From NCBI GenBank assembly GCA_017513445.1, contig JAFXFS010000003.1, positions 45,841 through 109,840 of the forward strand: DNA of 64,000 nt. Direction: 5' to 3'. Positions 45,562 to 55,695 of this stretch are shown here, piece by piece (the first letter of the stretch is position 1; each line of letters begins with the position of its first letter). The position numbers and the translations under genes were made by a program. Source of the stretch: Bacteroidales bacterium. Its GTDB lineage: Bacteria > Bacteroidota > Bacteroidia > Bacteroidales > UBA932. Below the pieces are notes generated by a model. That model ran no database searches. It had not been told where the DNA came from and saw nothing but the letters and a program-made list of their open reading frames with translations.

Positions 45562-46671
45562 TTATTTCTTAATTAATTTAAGTACCTCATTAGCAATTAC
45601 TTGCGCAGCATCTTTCTTGCCTAGAAGTTCAATGTTCTTTTCTAATTCTGCAATTTTTGATGGATTATTTACAAGATCCATAATTGTACCCGGCAATTTC
45701 TCTACAGCTTCATCATCTTTCACAATCATAGCTGCATTTTTATTCACAAGAGCCATTGCATTGTGTGTCTGATGATCTTCAGTAACATTTGGCGATGGTA
45801 CGAATATCGTTGCCTTGCAAGTAACGCAAAGTTCGGAGATTGTACCTGCTCCTGCGCGTGAAACAATAACATCAGCAGCAGCGTATGCTAAATCCATTCT
45901 CTTTATAAAATCGTGATATTGAACATTAGGAATCTCTCTATCCTTCATAAATTCATCAATATCACTCTTGTAATATTTTCCTGTTTGCCAGATAATCTGA
46001 CAATTATTATCAATTGTACCACTCTCAATCCAACTCTTCATTGTCTTGTTGAGAGTTCCACAGCCCAATGAGCCACCAACTATGAAAATTGTCTTTTTTT
46101 CAGGGTCAAGATTGTAAAATTTGATACCCTCTGCTCTATCTTCAGCTGTAACTTTATTTATCTCTTTACGAATAGGGTTTCCTGTAAGAATTATTCTGTC
46201 AGCAGGAAAGAATCTATCCATATTATCGTAAGCAACACACACCTTTGAGGCCTTTTTACCCAATAACTTATTAGTAAGACCAGCATAGGAGTTCTGCTCC
46301 TGTATCAAGTAAGGAATCCCTTTTCTTCCGGCACTCCAAAGAAGCGGAGCGCTAGCATATCCACCAACACCTACGGCCACATCTGGATTAAACTCCTTAA
46401 TTATTTTAGAAGCTCCACGGATACTTTTCCACAATTTGATAGGAAGTGCCAAATTTGAGAGGGAGAGAGATCTCTTCAATCCGGCTACCGGAAGCCCTTT
46501 AATAGGGTAACCAGCAGCAGGAACTCTTTCCATCTCCATTCTGCCGATGGCTCCGACAAAAAGTATATCTATCTCTGAATCAATCTCTTTCAGAGCATTT
46601 GCAATTGATAGGGCAGGGAAAATATGTCCACCTGTACCACCACCGCTGATAATAACTTTATACTTTTTCAT
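45562..46671 (-). CDS. murG: UDP-GlcNAc:MurNAc-pentapeptide transferase (lipid II synthase)
   Basis: 369 residues. MurG converts lipid I to lipid II at the inner face of the membrane. The GGGTGGHIFPAL motif is at the N-terminus, and the UDP-GlcNAc site has SRAGAGTISEL. The start overlaps ftsW by 14 nt, so coupling is likely, and murC follows 2 nt later. Confidence 0.96.
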   Translation of the reverse strand: MKKYKVIISGGGTGGHIFPALSIANALKEIDSEIDILFVGAIGRMEMERVPAAGYPIKGLPVAGLKRSLSLSNLALPIKLWKSIRGASKIIKEFNPDVAVGVGGYASAPLLWSAGRKGIPYLIQEQNSYAGLTNKLLGKKASKVCVAYDNMDRFFPADRIILTGNPIRKEINKVTAEDRAEGIKFYNLDPEKKTIFIVGGSLGCGTLNKTMKSWIESGTIDNNCQIIWQTGKYYKSDIDEFMKDREIPNVQYHDFIKRMDLAYAAADVIVSRAGAGTISELCVTCKATIFVPSPNVTEDHQTHNAMALVNKNAAMIVKDDEAVEKLPGTIMDLVNNPSKIAELEKNIELLGKKDAAQVIANEVLKLIKK

Positions 46672-47932
46672 TTTCTACACTTTTCTTTTCAGGTTCAACT
46701 CTTTTTCTTTGATTTACATTTCGGCTGATTGACAGAATTATGCCAACAGCACCTGACAGGAATACATACGCAGTACCTCCGTGGCTAATAAGTGGTAATG
46801 TCTGACCTGTGATAGGGATTACCCTAACATTTACCAGGATATGGATAAGGGCTTGGATTGTGATTAACATTCCCAGTCCTATACTTACCAAAGAGGCATA
46901 TTTCGTGGTGCACTCCATTCCGATATTTATAGTACGAGCCAGAAAGGCAAGATATAGTAGCATTATAAATGTGGCAAAAAATAGCCCATATTCTTCAATA
47001 ATAAATGCAAATATAAAGTCCGAAAATGCCAGTGAAAGGTGATATCGTTGAGTGCTATTACCAGGCCCTTTTCCTAATAAACCACCCTCTCTGATTGCAA
47101 TTTTTGCATTTTCGCTCTGTCTTATTTCATCAAGTTCTGCCTCGCTTTTCTCAGAAATATCAACACTCTCACTTGTTATGCTATGTTGACTGAATCTGTC
47201 AACAATTACTCCAAAACGGTTAAAGACTTTATAAAAAACAGATTGCTCCTTTTTACTATCCTGCTCTGCCACAACCTCAATCCCATCACTGGTAATATGT
47301 GTTGAAGGAGATATTTGTGTGTAAATAAAGAATAGCATTAAGAATGCTGCCACTCCGATTCCTATCGTTGCCAGAATGTATTTCCAGTTAATGCCTGCAA
47401 TAATTAAAGTCAATAGACTCAAAACTGCAATAATAAGCGCTGACGAGAAACTGCTGACAATCACTAATAGACATAGTACAGCAACTGGAAGTATCAGATA
47501 TAAGAGATATTTCCAAAAGTTATCTATTTTGAAGTGTTCTATAGCACGAGCCAAGTATAAAACAATCGCAATTTTAGCTGGTTCAAGTACCTGAATAGTC
47601 CTTCCTCCAATGCTTATACCTCTGTTTGCTCCATTGATTGTATCACCAAATATGAGTCCGCAAATGATTAATGCAACTGCCAAAAAATATGCGAGGAAGC
47701 TGAAACTCCGATAGAGCTTCATAGGGATAAGGTAGAGGACAAAAAGAGATATAAAACCCAATGCTACCGATTGTAACTGTTCAATCAGAAAATTAACTCT
47801 GGTTACATCAGCACCTCTCGCAAGAAAGCTACTAGATGAGAACACAGCGACAACTGAGATCATCGCAAAAATTGCTACGATGATCCAGATGCCGATATCT
47901 CCCCAATTCTTAAAAAATGATTTGTTACTCAT
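46658..47932 (-). CDS. ftsW: SEDS-family glycosyltransferase FtsW
   Basis: 424 residues with about 10 membrane helices. SEDS proteins polymerise glycan strands with a partner transpeptidase. Diagnostic segments near the C-terminus are IPITGQTLPLISHGGTAYV-type sequence and GGLLGKGPGNS. A hydrophilic loop of about 75 residues (about 210-290) between central helices is longer than in E. coli FtsW. It is 27 nt downstream of murD and overlaps murG by 14 nt. Confidence 0.94.
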   Translation of the reverse strand: MSNKSFFKNWGDIGIWIIVAIFAMISVVAVFSSSSFLARGADVTRVNFLIEQLQSVALGFISLFVLYLIPMKLYRSFSFLAYFLAVALIICGLIFGDTINGANRGISIGGRTIQVLEPAKIAIVLYLARAIEHFKIDNFWKYLLYLILPVAVLCLLVIVSSFSSALIIAVLSLLTLIIAGINWKYILATIGIGVAAFLMLFFIYTQISPSTHITSDGIEVVAEQDSKKEQSVFYKVFNRFGVIVDRFSQHSITSESVDISEKSEAELDEIRQSENAKIAIREGGLLGKGPGNSTQRYHLSLAFSDFIFAFIIEEYGLFFATFIMLLYLAFLARTINIGMECTTKYASLVSIGLGMLITIQALIHILVNVRVIPITGQTLPLISHGGTAYVFLSGAVGIILSISRNVNQRKRVEPEKKSVENEKV

Positions 47933-47959
47933 TTTACTCTTCCTTGCGAAAAAAATATA

Positions 47960-49294
47960 CTATAAAAATTTAACTGCTCTTTTAAATTGCTCTCCTCTAT
48001 CCTCATAGTTTTTGAAGAGATCAAAGCTGGCACAGCAAGGTGATAATAGGACGACATCACCGCTTTCTGCCAATTCATACGCCTTTTCAACCGCCTCTTT
48101 TGCACTCAAAGCATCTACAACAACAGAGATTTTATCATCAAAATCTCTATGCAATTTAGCATTATCTACACCCATACAAATTAAAGCTTTAACTTTAGAT
48201 TTTACCAGGTCAAAAAGAGGGGAGTAATCATTCCCTTTATCAGTACCACCAGCAATCCAAATGACAGGTTTTGTCATACTTTCAAGTGCATACCAAGTGG
48301 AATTCACATTAGTGGCTTTTGAATCGTTAATAAACTCTATATTGTTGATACTCAACACTTTCTCTAATCTATGCTCAACGCCTTTGAAAGAAGAAAGACT
48401 CTCTCTGATAACACTATTCTGAATGTTCATCACCTTACCTGTAATTGCAGCAGCCATACTATTATAGATGTTGTGCTTGCCTTGTAAAGACAACTCCTCC
48501 AAAAACATTGAGTATTCGGAGTTGTTGTACTTTACTTGCAATTTGTTGTCAGAGACAAAAGCACCATTTTCAACAATTTTGTTTTGTGAGAATGGCAACT
48601 TTTGAGCCTGAACTACGATTTTATTTAGGTGTGATAAAGTGATGTCATCGTCTGAACAGAAGATAAAGCAATCTTCCGGTTGCATATTTTGTGTGATTCT
48701 GAATTTTGCCTTAATATACTCTTCAAAATCGTGATTGTATCTGTCAAGATGGTCAGGAGTAATATTGAGAAGGACTGCAATATCTGCCTTGAAATCGTAC
48801 ATTCCATCAAGTTGAAAACTGCTTAGTTCAAGAACATAGATATCATAATTCTCAGTTGCAACCTGATAGGCATAACTCTTGCCAATATTTCCACCAAGAC
48901 CTACATTTAATCCAGCATTCTTTAAAAGATAGTAGATAATTGAGGTGGTTGTAGTTTTACCATTACTACCAGTAATACAGATCTTCTTAGCATTGTCATA
49001 CCTACCTGCAAATTCAATCTCTGAGATAACAGGAATATTGCATTTGTATGCATCTGCAACGATAGGAGCTGTCTCAGGAATGCCAGGACTTTTGATAATC
49101 TCACTTGCGTTGAGAATCAGTTCACGGCTATGACCTCCCTCTTCGAAAGGGATGTCATACTTGTTAAGCATCTCTTTGCTCTCTTCGTCAATAGAACTGA
49201 AGTCAGAAAGAAATACCTCACAACCCTTAACTTTTGCAAGAACAGCAGCACCAACGCCGCTTTCACCTCCACCAAGAACGACAACTCTTTTCAT
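47960..49294 (-). CDS. murD: UDP-N-acetylmuramoyl-L-alanine--D-glutamate ligase
   Basis: 444 residues. It adds D-Glu to UDP-MurNAc-L-Ala. The N-terminal GGGESGVGAAV segment binds UDP-MurNAc, the P-loop is GSNGKTTTTS near residue 112, and NDSKATNVNSTW is the family C-terminal motif. It lies 2 nt after mraY and 27 nt before ftsW. Confidence 0.95.
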   Translation of the reverse strand: MKRVVVLGGGESGVGAAVLAKVKGCEVFLSDFSSIDEESKEMLNKYDIPFEEGGHSRELILNASEIIKSPGIPETAPIVADAYKCNIPVISEIEFAGRYDNAKKICITGSNGKTTTTSIIYYLLKNAGLNVGLGGNIGKSYAYQVATENYDIYVLELSSFQLDGMYDFKADIAVLLNITPDHLDRYNHDFEEYIKAKFRITQNMQPEDCFIFCSDDDITLSHLNKIVVQAQKLPFSQNKIVENGAFVSDNKLQVKYNNSEYSMFLEELSLQGKHNIYNSMAAAITGKVMNIQNSVIRESLSSFKGVEHRLEKVLSINNIEFINDSKATNVNSTWYALESMTKPVIWIAGGTDKGNDYSPLFDLVKSKVKALICMGVDNAKLHRDFDDKISVVVDALSAKEAVEKAYELAESGDVVLLSPCCASFDLFKNYEDRGEQFKRAVKFL

Positions 49295-49296
49295 AA

Positions 49297-50598
49297 TTAT
49301 CTAATCTTTAAAGTTACAATTGATAAAACTGCAAGAATCATTGACACAATCATAAATCTCACTACAATCTTTGGTTCAGTCAAGATTGTGTGTGGAGACT
49401 GGATAATTGCATCAGGATTAGCTTTTTGATAATGGTGATGTAGTGGAGTCATTCGGAAGACTCTTTTACCCACACCATATCTCTTCTTTGTATATTTGAA
49501 GTAGAATCTTTGAATAATAACTGAAAGACTCTCTACGAAGAAAATACCGCATAAAATTGGGAGAAGAAGCTCTTTTCTGATGATGACAGCTGCTACTCCT
49601 ATGATTCCTCCCAGTGCCAAACTACCAGTATCTCCCATAAACACTTGAGCAGGATATGAATTGTACCACAAGAATCCAAGAAGCGCTCCCAGGAATGCAG
49701 CCATAAATATAACCACCTCTGCACTGTTAGGAATAAACATAATGTTCAAATAGTCGGAGTATCCAAAGTGGCCTGATACATAAGCAAGAATACCAATTGC
49801 AGTACCAATTATTGCTGAGACACCGGCTGCCAAACCATCCATTCCATCTGTAAGATTTGCTCCATTTGAGCAGGCGGTTATTATGAAAATAACCATTAAA
49901 ACATAGATAATCCAAGTGAAAATTTCTCCAAACCTTCCTTTGAATGGAGATAGCCACTTGTAATCAAATTCATTAGATTTTACAAAAGGAATAGTGGTCT
50001 TTGTATTACTTGTGCTATTCTCTGATCCAACCTTCGAAGCAATGGCTATTCCTTCCGTATTGCCTTGGTTTTCAACTATTTGTGATTGCTGTACACTATC
50101 TCTGGTTGTTTCATTTGGATAGATCTTAGCATCATCGCAGAGGCAGATGGATAGTCCTACTATCAGCCCCAATCCTACTTGAGCTAAAATTTTATATTTG
50201 CCACTCAAACCCTCTTTATTTTTTTTGAATACTTTGATATAGTCATCAAGAAAACCCAAAGCTCCAAGCCAAAGAGTGGAAATAATCAATAATTGAACAT
50301 ATATGTTTGTCAAATCTCCAAACAGCAAAGCAGGAACCAAAATTGCTATAATTATAATTATGCCACCCATAGTAGGAGTTCCCTTCTTTTGAAGTTGTCC
50401 CTCAAGACCGAGGTCGCGAATCTCCTCTCCGATTTGCTTCTTTTGCAACATCTTAATTATCTTTTTTCCTACCAGCAAAGATGTAATAATTGCTATTACA
50501 CTTGCCATAACGGCTCTGAATGAGATGTATTTCATCAATCCCATTCCGGCAAAATCTATATTGCTATTGTTAAAATATTCAAATAGGTGGTATAGCAT
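49297..50598 (-). CDS. mraY: phospho-MurNAc-pentapeptide transferase
   Basis: 433 residues, about 70 more than E. coli MraY. It makes lipid I from undecaprenyl phosphate. Catalytic Asp pair GFLDDYIK is near residue 116, and the [10 protein letters not shown] and [10 protein letters not shown] segments are intact. The excess is a hydrophilic insert at about residues 155-205 between membrane helices, rich in Ser, Thr and Asn; an insert at this place is common in Bacteroidetes. It is 7 nt after murE and 2 nt before murD. Confidence 0.95.
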   Translation of the reverse strand: MLYHLFEYFNNSNIDFAGMGLMKYISFRAVMASVIAIITSLLVGKKIIKMLQKKQIGEEIRDLGLEGQLQKKGTPTMGGIIIIIAILVPALLFGDLTNIYVQLLIISTLWLGALGFLDDYIKVFKKNKEGLSGKYKILAQVGLGLIVGLSICLCDDAKIYPNETTRDSVQQSQIVENQGNTEGIAIASKVGSENSTSNTKTTIPFVKSNEFDYKWLSPFKGRFGEIFTWIIYVLMVIFIITACSNGANLTDGMDGLAAGVSAIIGTAIGILAYVSGHFGYSDYLNIMFIPNSAEVVIFMAAFLGALLGFLWYNSYPAQVFMGDTGSLALGGIIGVAAVIIRKELLLPILCGIFFVESLSVIIQRFYFKYTKKRYGVGKRVFRMTPLHHHYQKANPDAIIQSPHTILTEPKIVVRFMIVSMILAVLSIVTLKIR

Positions 50599-50605
50599 AT
50601 TTGGT

Positions 50606-52054
50606 TTAGTTTAGTTCATTAAATGCATTTTTCAACTCCTCTTTATCGTCAAAGTGGAATTTCTCTTTTCCAATAATCTGATAATCTTCGTGTCCCTTTC
50701 CTGCAACAAGGATTACGGCGCCAGGTGAAGCAACAATTGTTGCAACTCGGATGGCTTCTCTTCTATCGCTTATGAATAGAGATTTCGCTCTCTCCTTGTA
50801 ATCCATACCTCCTTTGATATCTTTAATGATCTCTTCGGGAGATTCATCACGAGGATTGTCGGATGTAACTATCACTCTGTCAGCATATTGAGCAGCTATC
50901 TTGCCCATTTCCGGCCTTTTGCTCTTATCTCTGTTGCCACCGCATCCGAAGAGACAGATTAGCTCTTGACCATTGCAAATCTCTCTCAAAGTTTTCAAGA
51001 CATTCTCCAGAGCATCAGGAGTGTGTGCATAATCAATAACTGCAGTGATATCTTTTTTGCCCTTTATGTACTCCAATCTTCCTGAAACAGATTTGAGGTT
51101 GCTGATAGCCATAAGTACCTCATCTTCATTGGCTCCCAATAGAATAGCAGTAGAATATACTGCCAATAGATTATATCCATTGTGTCTTCCGATGAATCTG
51201 CTCCACAACTCTTTCCCATTGATTTTAATCAACATACCGTCGAATGTGCTTTCGATGATCTTACAATTAAAATCTGCCAAAGATCTGCAAGAGTAGGTAT
51301 ATATTTTGGCCTTGCAATTCTGTGTCATTACAAGTCCATTTTTATCATCAATATTTGTTAATGCAAATGCCTCTTTTCCAAGAGAGTCAAAGAATATCTT
51401 TTTACTCTTTATGTAATCGGCAAATGTCTTGTGATAATCAAGATGGTCGTGAGTCAGATTTGAGAATATAGCTCCTTTGAATGTCAGACCATATATTCTA
51501 TCCTGTTTGCAGGAGTGGGAACTAACCTCCATAAAGCAATACTCACAACCTCTTTTAACCATCTCCGCCAATAATTGATTTATCTCAATCTGATCGGGAG
51601 TGGTGTGAGTAGTCTCATAACTCTCTTTATCAATATAATTCTTGATTGTTGACAATAGACCACAGCAATAACCTAAATCTGTAAATAATTGGTAAAGCAG
51701 AGTGGCTGTTGTAGTCTTTCCGTTTGTACCTGTTATGCCAACCAAATTAATCTTTTCAGATGGATTGCCATAGAAGTTAGAGGCAATGATTCCTAATGCC
51801 TTTCTTGAATCGCTAACCTTTATAACTACTTCACAATCAGGGGCTTCGCCATTTTGATAAATTACGCATTTAGCTCCTTTTTCAATGGCACTTTTAATAT
51901 ATTTATGACCATCTTGCTCTTCGCCATCAATAGCAACAAATAGAGAATTGGCACAACACTTTCTGGAATCGAAGCATATTGCCTCAATTTCAAGATTGGT
52001 GTTGCCAATCAGTTCAAGGTATGGAATACCTTTTATAATACTATCTACTCTCAT
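50606..52054 (-). CDS. murE: UDP-MurNAc-tripeptide synthetase (meso-DAP-adding)
   Basis: 482 residues from ATG 52054; a TTG two codons upstream is in frame but ATG fits the family better. The P-loop is [10 protein letters not shown] near residue 112. The DNPRDESP motif near the C-terminus is the one known to recognise meso-diaminopimelate, so the peptidoglycan is DAP-type. Its start overlaps the end of ftsI by 14 nt, and mraY follows 7 nt later. Confidence 0.95.
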   Translation of the reverse strand: MRVDSIIKGIPYLELIGNTNLEIEAICFDSRKCCANSLFVAIDGEEQDGHKYIKSAIEKGAKCVIYQNGEAPDCEVVIKVSDSRKALGIIASNFYGNPSEKINLVGITGTNGKTTTATLLYQLFTDLGYCCGLLSTIKNYIDKESYETTHTTPDQIEINQLLAEMVKRGCEYCFMEVSSHSCKQDRIYGLTFKGAIFSNLTHDHLDYHKTFADYIKSKKIFFDSLGKEAFALTNIDDKNGLVMTQNCKAKIYTYSCRSLADFNCKIIESTFDGMLIKINGKELWSRFIGRHNGYNLLAVYSTAILLGANEDEVLMAISNLKSVSGRLEYIKGKKDITAVIDYAHTPDALENVLKTLREICNGQELICLFGCGGNRDKSKRPEMGKIAAQYADRVIVTSDNPRDESPEEIIKDIKGGMDYKERAKSLFISDRREAIRVATIVASPGAVILVAGKGHEDYQIIGKEKFHFDDKEELKNAFNELN

Positions 52055-53867
52055 TTGCAAGATACTCTTTATTAACTTTTTTCAAATCAAGTTTCTCATC
52101 CCACTCTTCATTCCATTCTGGAGAAGATGCATAGATATTTTCTGCTATATCTCTAAATACAGGACCTGCCCAGGTTGCTCCATAATAATTTTTCTTTGTC
52201 TTTTTTGAATAGATGACAACGATTGTACTATATTTTGGAGCTTCTGATGGGTAAAATCCTACGAAAGAGGCCTGGTGTTGTCTATATCCGTTGGCATCAA
52301 CATATTGATTAGTTTTGGGATCAACAATCTGAGCTGTGCCGGTTTTACCTGAGACATTAACGGGACAATCCTTAAAAATGTATCTTCCTGTTCCATTCTC
52401 AACCACGCCACGAAGAGCCTTGTGTGCAGATTTAATGCTCTCCTCTGAACAAATCACACCAATAACTTCCGGTTTGAACTCCTTAACCACCTTGCTTCTA
52501 TCCATATGCTTTTCAATAATATGGGGCTTCATCATCTTGCCATTATTTGCTACGGCATTATAGAATGATAAAGTGTGAAGTGGTGTAAGCTCCACAGTAT
52601 AGCCCATAGCTATCTGAGGTAGGTCAATTGCACTCCAATTCTCATCTAATGGAGATTTGATATGTGCCGGAACCATACCAACCATATCAAAATCGAAGTT
52701 GTAACCAATTTTCAAATCGGTAAGTTTTCCAATAAAGCTTTCAGGATCATCTTCGTAATATTTAGCAGAGAGGATCCTGAAAACATTGTTGGATGAGATT
52801 TCAAAACCGCGTTGAACAGAGATTCTATCGTAATCTCTAAGATAGTTGTCTGTAAGGACTCTATCTTTATAATTCCATATCGGTTGAGATTTGATCTCAG
52901 TATCTAGTGTGATGTGTTTATCTTCTAATAGGGCAATTAGTGTAGCCAATTTAAAGACAGATCCAGGTTCTCCTCGACGAGATATTGCATAATTGTCTCT
53001 CTCGTAAAAACCACCATCGTGCTTTTGAAGATTTACCATTGCTCTGATAGCTCCAGTGGCAACCTCCATAACTACTACTGTTCCACCCTCAATTTCATCT
53101 GATTCAGAGAGTCTATTTCTAAGAGCTCTGTCTGCAATATCTTGAATATCAACGTCTATTGTAGTTACAACGTCAAGTCCATTTACTGCAGGAATTTCTG
53201 GCTGGTCAATGTCAATAATCCACTCATTCTTATCTGTTCTTCTCATTGGACGCTGTCCAGCACTCCCTTTTAATACATTGTCGCAGCTAAGCTCAATACC
53301 AACTTTTGTACTGTTATCATTATTAAGAACATATCCAAGAGTTCTACGTCCAAGAGATTCATAAGGATATAATCTGCGATCTTCTTGCTCAATTACCAAA
53401 CCGCCCTTATTTCTGCCTTTGTTGAAAATAGGGTACTCTTTAATCTCCAGCATTTCGTGGTGGGAGACAAGTCTGTTTCCTATTTTATAATAGCGACCAT
53501 TATTCTCCCTTGCACTAATTATCTCACTCTTGTAGCTCTCTTTGCTCTTATTCTTGAATTTTTTTGACAACAATTCTGATAACTCATCAATATTATTGTC
53601 GAATAGTGTATCGTTGGGTAGTACACAATCCATATGAAGGTTATACATAGGTGTTGATACTGCCAGATATCTGCCATCTGTTGCCAATATGCCACCACGA
53701 ATACCTTCGATATCTTGATAGATAGTTTTAGAGCCGAAGTGAGTACTGTCAGGAGGAGTTGCGATAAATTGGATGTTAATAATCTGAATAAGTGCAACAA
53801 GGAAGCCCAAAGCTATAAGAGAATATAGCCCGAATGTAACAAATATGTTTATTCCTTCCTTTTTCAT
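52041..53867 (-). CDS. ftsI: division-specific transpeptidase FtsI/PBP without PASTA domain
   Basis: 608 residues. One N-terminal membrane helix (about 8-33), a non-catalytic domain (about 45-220), then the transpeptidase with Ser303-x2-Lys306 (GSVFK), SSN at 358-360 and KTG at 508-510. It crosslinks septal peptidoglycan with FtsW. Many Bacteroidetes FtsI proteins carry a C-terminal PASTA domain; here the protein ends about 100 residues after KTG, so the PASTA module is absent. It is 3 nt downstream of the ftsL-like gene and overlaps murE by 14 nt. Confidence 0.93.
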   Translation of the reverse strand: MKKEGINIFVTFGLYSLIALGFLVALIQIINIQFIATPPDSTHFGSKTIYQDIEGIRGGILATDGRYLAVSTPMYNLHMDCVLPNDTLFDNNIDELSELLSKKFKNKSKESYKSEIISARENNGRYYKIGNRLVSHHEMLEIKEYPIFNKGRNKGGLVIEQEDRRLYPYESLGRRTLGYVLNNDNSTKVGIELSCDNVLKGSAGQRPMRRTDKNEWIIDIDQPEIPAVNGLDVVTTIDVDIQDIADRALRNRLSESDEIEGGTVVVMEVATGAIRAMVNLQKHDGGFYERDNYAISRRGEPGSVFKLATLIALLEDKHITLDTEIKSQPIWNYKDRVLTDNYLRDYDRISVQRGFEISSNNVFRILSAKYYEDDPESFIGKLTDLKIGYNFDFDMVGMVPAHIKSPLDENWSAIDLPQIAMGYTVELTPLHTLSFYNAVANNGKMMKPHIIEKHMDRSKVVKEFKPEVIGVICSEESIKSAHKALRGVVENGTGRYIFKDCPVNVSGKTGTAQIVDPKTNQYVDANGYRQHQASFVGFYPSEAPKYSTIVVIYSKKTKKNYYGATWAGPVFRDIAENIYASSPEWNEEWDEKLDLKKVNKEYLANESR

Positions 53868-53870
53868 AAC

Positions 53871-54176
53871 TTATTCAATATCAACTATTTGTGCTGGTTT
53901 TACAGGTGCTTTAAGTGTAGATCCACTCCTCTCAAGCATCTCCTCAATTGTTGTCCTTTTGTTTAAACTTATAAGCTCTATGTTTTTGTGTGTATATTGT
54001 ATCTTCAAATCCTCAACCTCTTCTAGCAAATTCTCACTCTTCACCATCTCCTCTTCCACCTTCATATTCCATATTATGAGGCATATAACTGTAATAAAAA
54101 TGGTTAAGATAAATGTCATCTGCTTTGACATTATCCTAATTAGTCGTTCTCCTCTGAAAAAGCTGCCAAAATCCAT
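53871..54176 (-). CDS. ftsL: FtsL-like small divisome protein
   Basis: 101 residues with one membrane helix at about 21-40 and a short coiled-coil-like region at about 40-80 (KVEEEMVKSENLLEEVEDL). FtsL proteins have little sequence conservation, so the assignment rests on size, topology and position between rsmH and ftsI, with gaps of 2 and 3 nt. It would bind FtsB/FtsQ-like partners to regulate FtsW-FtsI. Confidence 0.82.
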   Translation of the reverse strand: MDFGSFFRGERLIRIMSKQMTFILTIFITVICLIIWNMKVEEEMVKSENLLEEVEDLKIQYTHKNIELISLNKRTTIEEMLERSGSTLKAPVKPAQIVDIE

Positions 54177-54178
54177 AA

Positions 54179-55081
54179 CTACCTCCTTTCTGCTACTCTT
54201 AATTTTGCACTGCGTGCTCTGGTGTTAGCACTAATCTCCTCCTCAGTAGGAAGTATTGGCTTTTTATTAATTATAATGAAAGGAGATTCTCCTCTTCCGA
54301 AAAAGTCTCTCTCAATTTCTCCACCCTTATTGCCACTCTTGAAGTAATTTTTTACCATTCTATCCTCTAATGAGTGATAGGTGATAATAGAGATTCTTCC
54401 CTTTGGTTTGAGGGATTTGATAGAACCATTCATAAATCCTTCAAGAGCCAAAAGCTCTCCGTTTACCTCAATTCTAAGTGCTTGATAGACCTTGGCAAGG
54501 TATTTATGCTCAGAGAGCTTCGGTAGAACCGGTGCAAGGGCTCTACCTAAGTCATCCGTAGTCACGATAGGGGAGGCTTCTCTATTATTGCAAATAAGTT
54601 TGGCAACTTGTCTGCTGTTGTCAACCTCTCCATACATTCTGAAGATTAATTCCAAATCTTCATAACTATAACTATTTACAACCTCTCTGGCAGTTTTACC
54701 ACCTTTATTATTCATTCTCATATCTAAAGGAGCACTGAAACGGAAAGAAAACCCCCTCTCCATTGTGTCAAACTGATGTGATGATACACCCAAATCGGCC
54801 AAGATACCATCAACTTTATCAAATCCATTTGCTCGAATAAAGTTGTGAACGAATCTGAAGTTGTTATGTACTAAAATTAATCTGCTATCTTTTGGGGCTG
54901 CTTCGATTGCATCCATATCTCTGTCGAACGCAATCAATTTTCCCTTCTTGCCAAGTCTGCTAAGAATCTCTTTACTATGGCCACCGCCACCAAATGTAGC
55001 ATCTACATAAATGCCATCCTCCTTAATTGAAAGGGCATCTACACTCTCATTTAATAGAACAGGTGTGTGATATTCAGACAT
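54179..55081 (-). CDS. rsmH: 16S rRNA (cytosine-1402-N4)-methyltransferase
   Basis: 300 residues. The N-terminal HTPVLLNESVDAL, the SAM-binding VDATFGGGGHSKEIL, and GVSSHQFD are all characteristic of MraW/RsmH; the C-terminal RARSAKLRVAERR is typical too. It methylates 16S rRNA in the decoding centre. It is 11 nt downstream of mraZ, the usual place. Confidence 0.96.
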   Translation of the reverse strand: MSEYHTPVLLNESVDALSIKEDGIYVDATFGGGGHSKEILSRLGKKGKLIAFDRDMDAIEAAPKDSRLILVHNNFRFVHNFIRANGFDKVDGILADLGVSSHQFDTMERGFSFRFSAPLDMRMNNKGGKTAREVVNSYSYEDLELIFRMYGEVDNSRQVAKLICNNREASPIVTTDDLGRALAPVLPKLSEHKYLAKVYQALRIEVNGELLALEGFMNGSIKSLKPKGRISIITYHSLEDRMVKNYFKSGNKGGEIERDFFGRGESPFIIINKKPILPTEEEISANTRARSAKLRVAERR

Positions 55082-55092
55082 AATGTCACCTC

Positions 55093-55536
55093 CTATCCTA
55101 ATATATTTTCCGCTAATTCAGCAACATCCTGAGCATCCATCTTTTGAGACTCGAAACGCTCTTTGGCCCAGATTTCGATTTTGTGATCAAGCCCGAAGAA
55201 TACGACCTCTTTTTCTGCGAAGATGCTCTCCAATAATCTCTTAGGAATTGTGAAACGTCCTAATTTAGCATCTGGCTCAACAATAGCTCGATCCCTCATA
55301 TACTCCCTCCAAAATAGGGCGTGGCTCTTATTAAAGAAATTCAAACGAGACTTTATTCTTTCTGATTCCTCCTCCCACTCTTTATATGTGTACATATTCA
55401 GACAATCCGCATATAGGTCTTTCTTGATGATAAAGCAGAGCTTTTCATCACCCATATTGGATTTCCAAGCCGATGGAAAAATCAATCTTCCACGGTCGTC
55501 AATCTTACCTGAATACTCATTAATAAATTTACTCAT
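55093..55536 (-). CDS. mraZ: transcriptional regulator MraZ
   Basis: 147 residues from ATG 55536; starts further upstream would lie over the promoter and repeat boxes. Two MraZ domains are visible, the first beginning NEYSGKIDDRGRLIFP and the second with AKLGRFTIPKRLLE. MraZ is a DNA-binding regulator of the dcw cluster, known to bind short repeats upstream of its own gene. Two AAAGTGG boxes 20 bp apart lie upstream, as described separately, so autoregulation is expected. It is the first gene of the dcw array. Confidence 0.94.
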   Translation of the reverse strand: MSKFINEYSGKIDDRGRLIFPSAWKSNMGDEKLCFIIKKDLYADCLNMYTYKEWEEESERIKSRLNFFNKSHALFWREYMRDRAIVEPDAKLGRFTIPKRLLESIFAEKEVVFFGLDHKIEIWAKERFESQKMDAQDVAELAENILG

Positions 55537-55571
55537 AATCAAAAGCGGAGTAATAACCAGATTACTCTTTG

Positions 55572-55579
55572 CAAAAGTA
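55572..55579 (-). promoter_or_regulatory. -7 box of the dcw cluster promoter
   Basis: On the minus strand TACTTTTG followed by C, an exact TAnnTTTG match. A TTTG on the minus strand (55602-55605) lies 22 nt further upstream and could be the -33 element. The start codon of mraZ is 36 nt downstream. Confidence 0.65.
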
Positions 55580-55590
55580 GTAATACTTTT

Positions 55591-55620
55591 CCACTTTTTT
55601 ACAAATTTTTCCACTTTTTT
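55591..55620 (-). promoter_or_regulatory. probable MraZ-binding boxes (paired AAAGTGG)
   Basis: On the minus strand two AAAAAAGTGG boxes (complement of 55591-55600 and 55611-55620) are exactly 20 bp apart, i.e. two helical turns. AAAGTG(T/G) repeats at 10-bp period are the known MraZ sites of Mollicutes; E. coli sites also repeat at 10 bp. The inner box lies between the -7 box and the candidate -33 TTTG, so binding would block RNA polymerase. The assignment is by similarity and position. Confidence 0.62.
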
Positions 55621-55695
55621 ACACAAATTTTTTTTCTGCTCTTATAAAAATGTGTAAATTGCCTTCGAATTCAGAATAATATAAAATTGATAAAT

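Noticed and set aside
55537..55626. 30-residue N-terminal extension of MraZ
   Set aside because: It would cover the promoter and the MraZ boxes, and the family starts at the MSKF segment.
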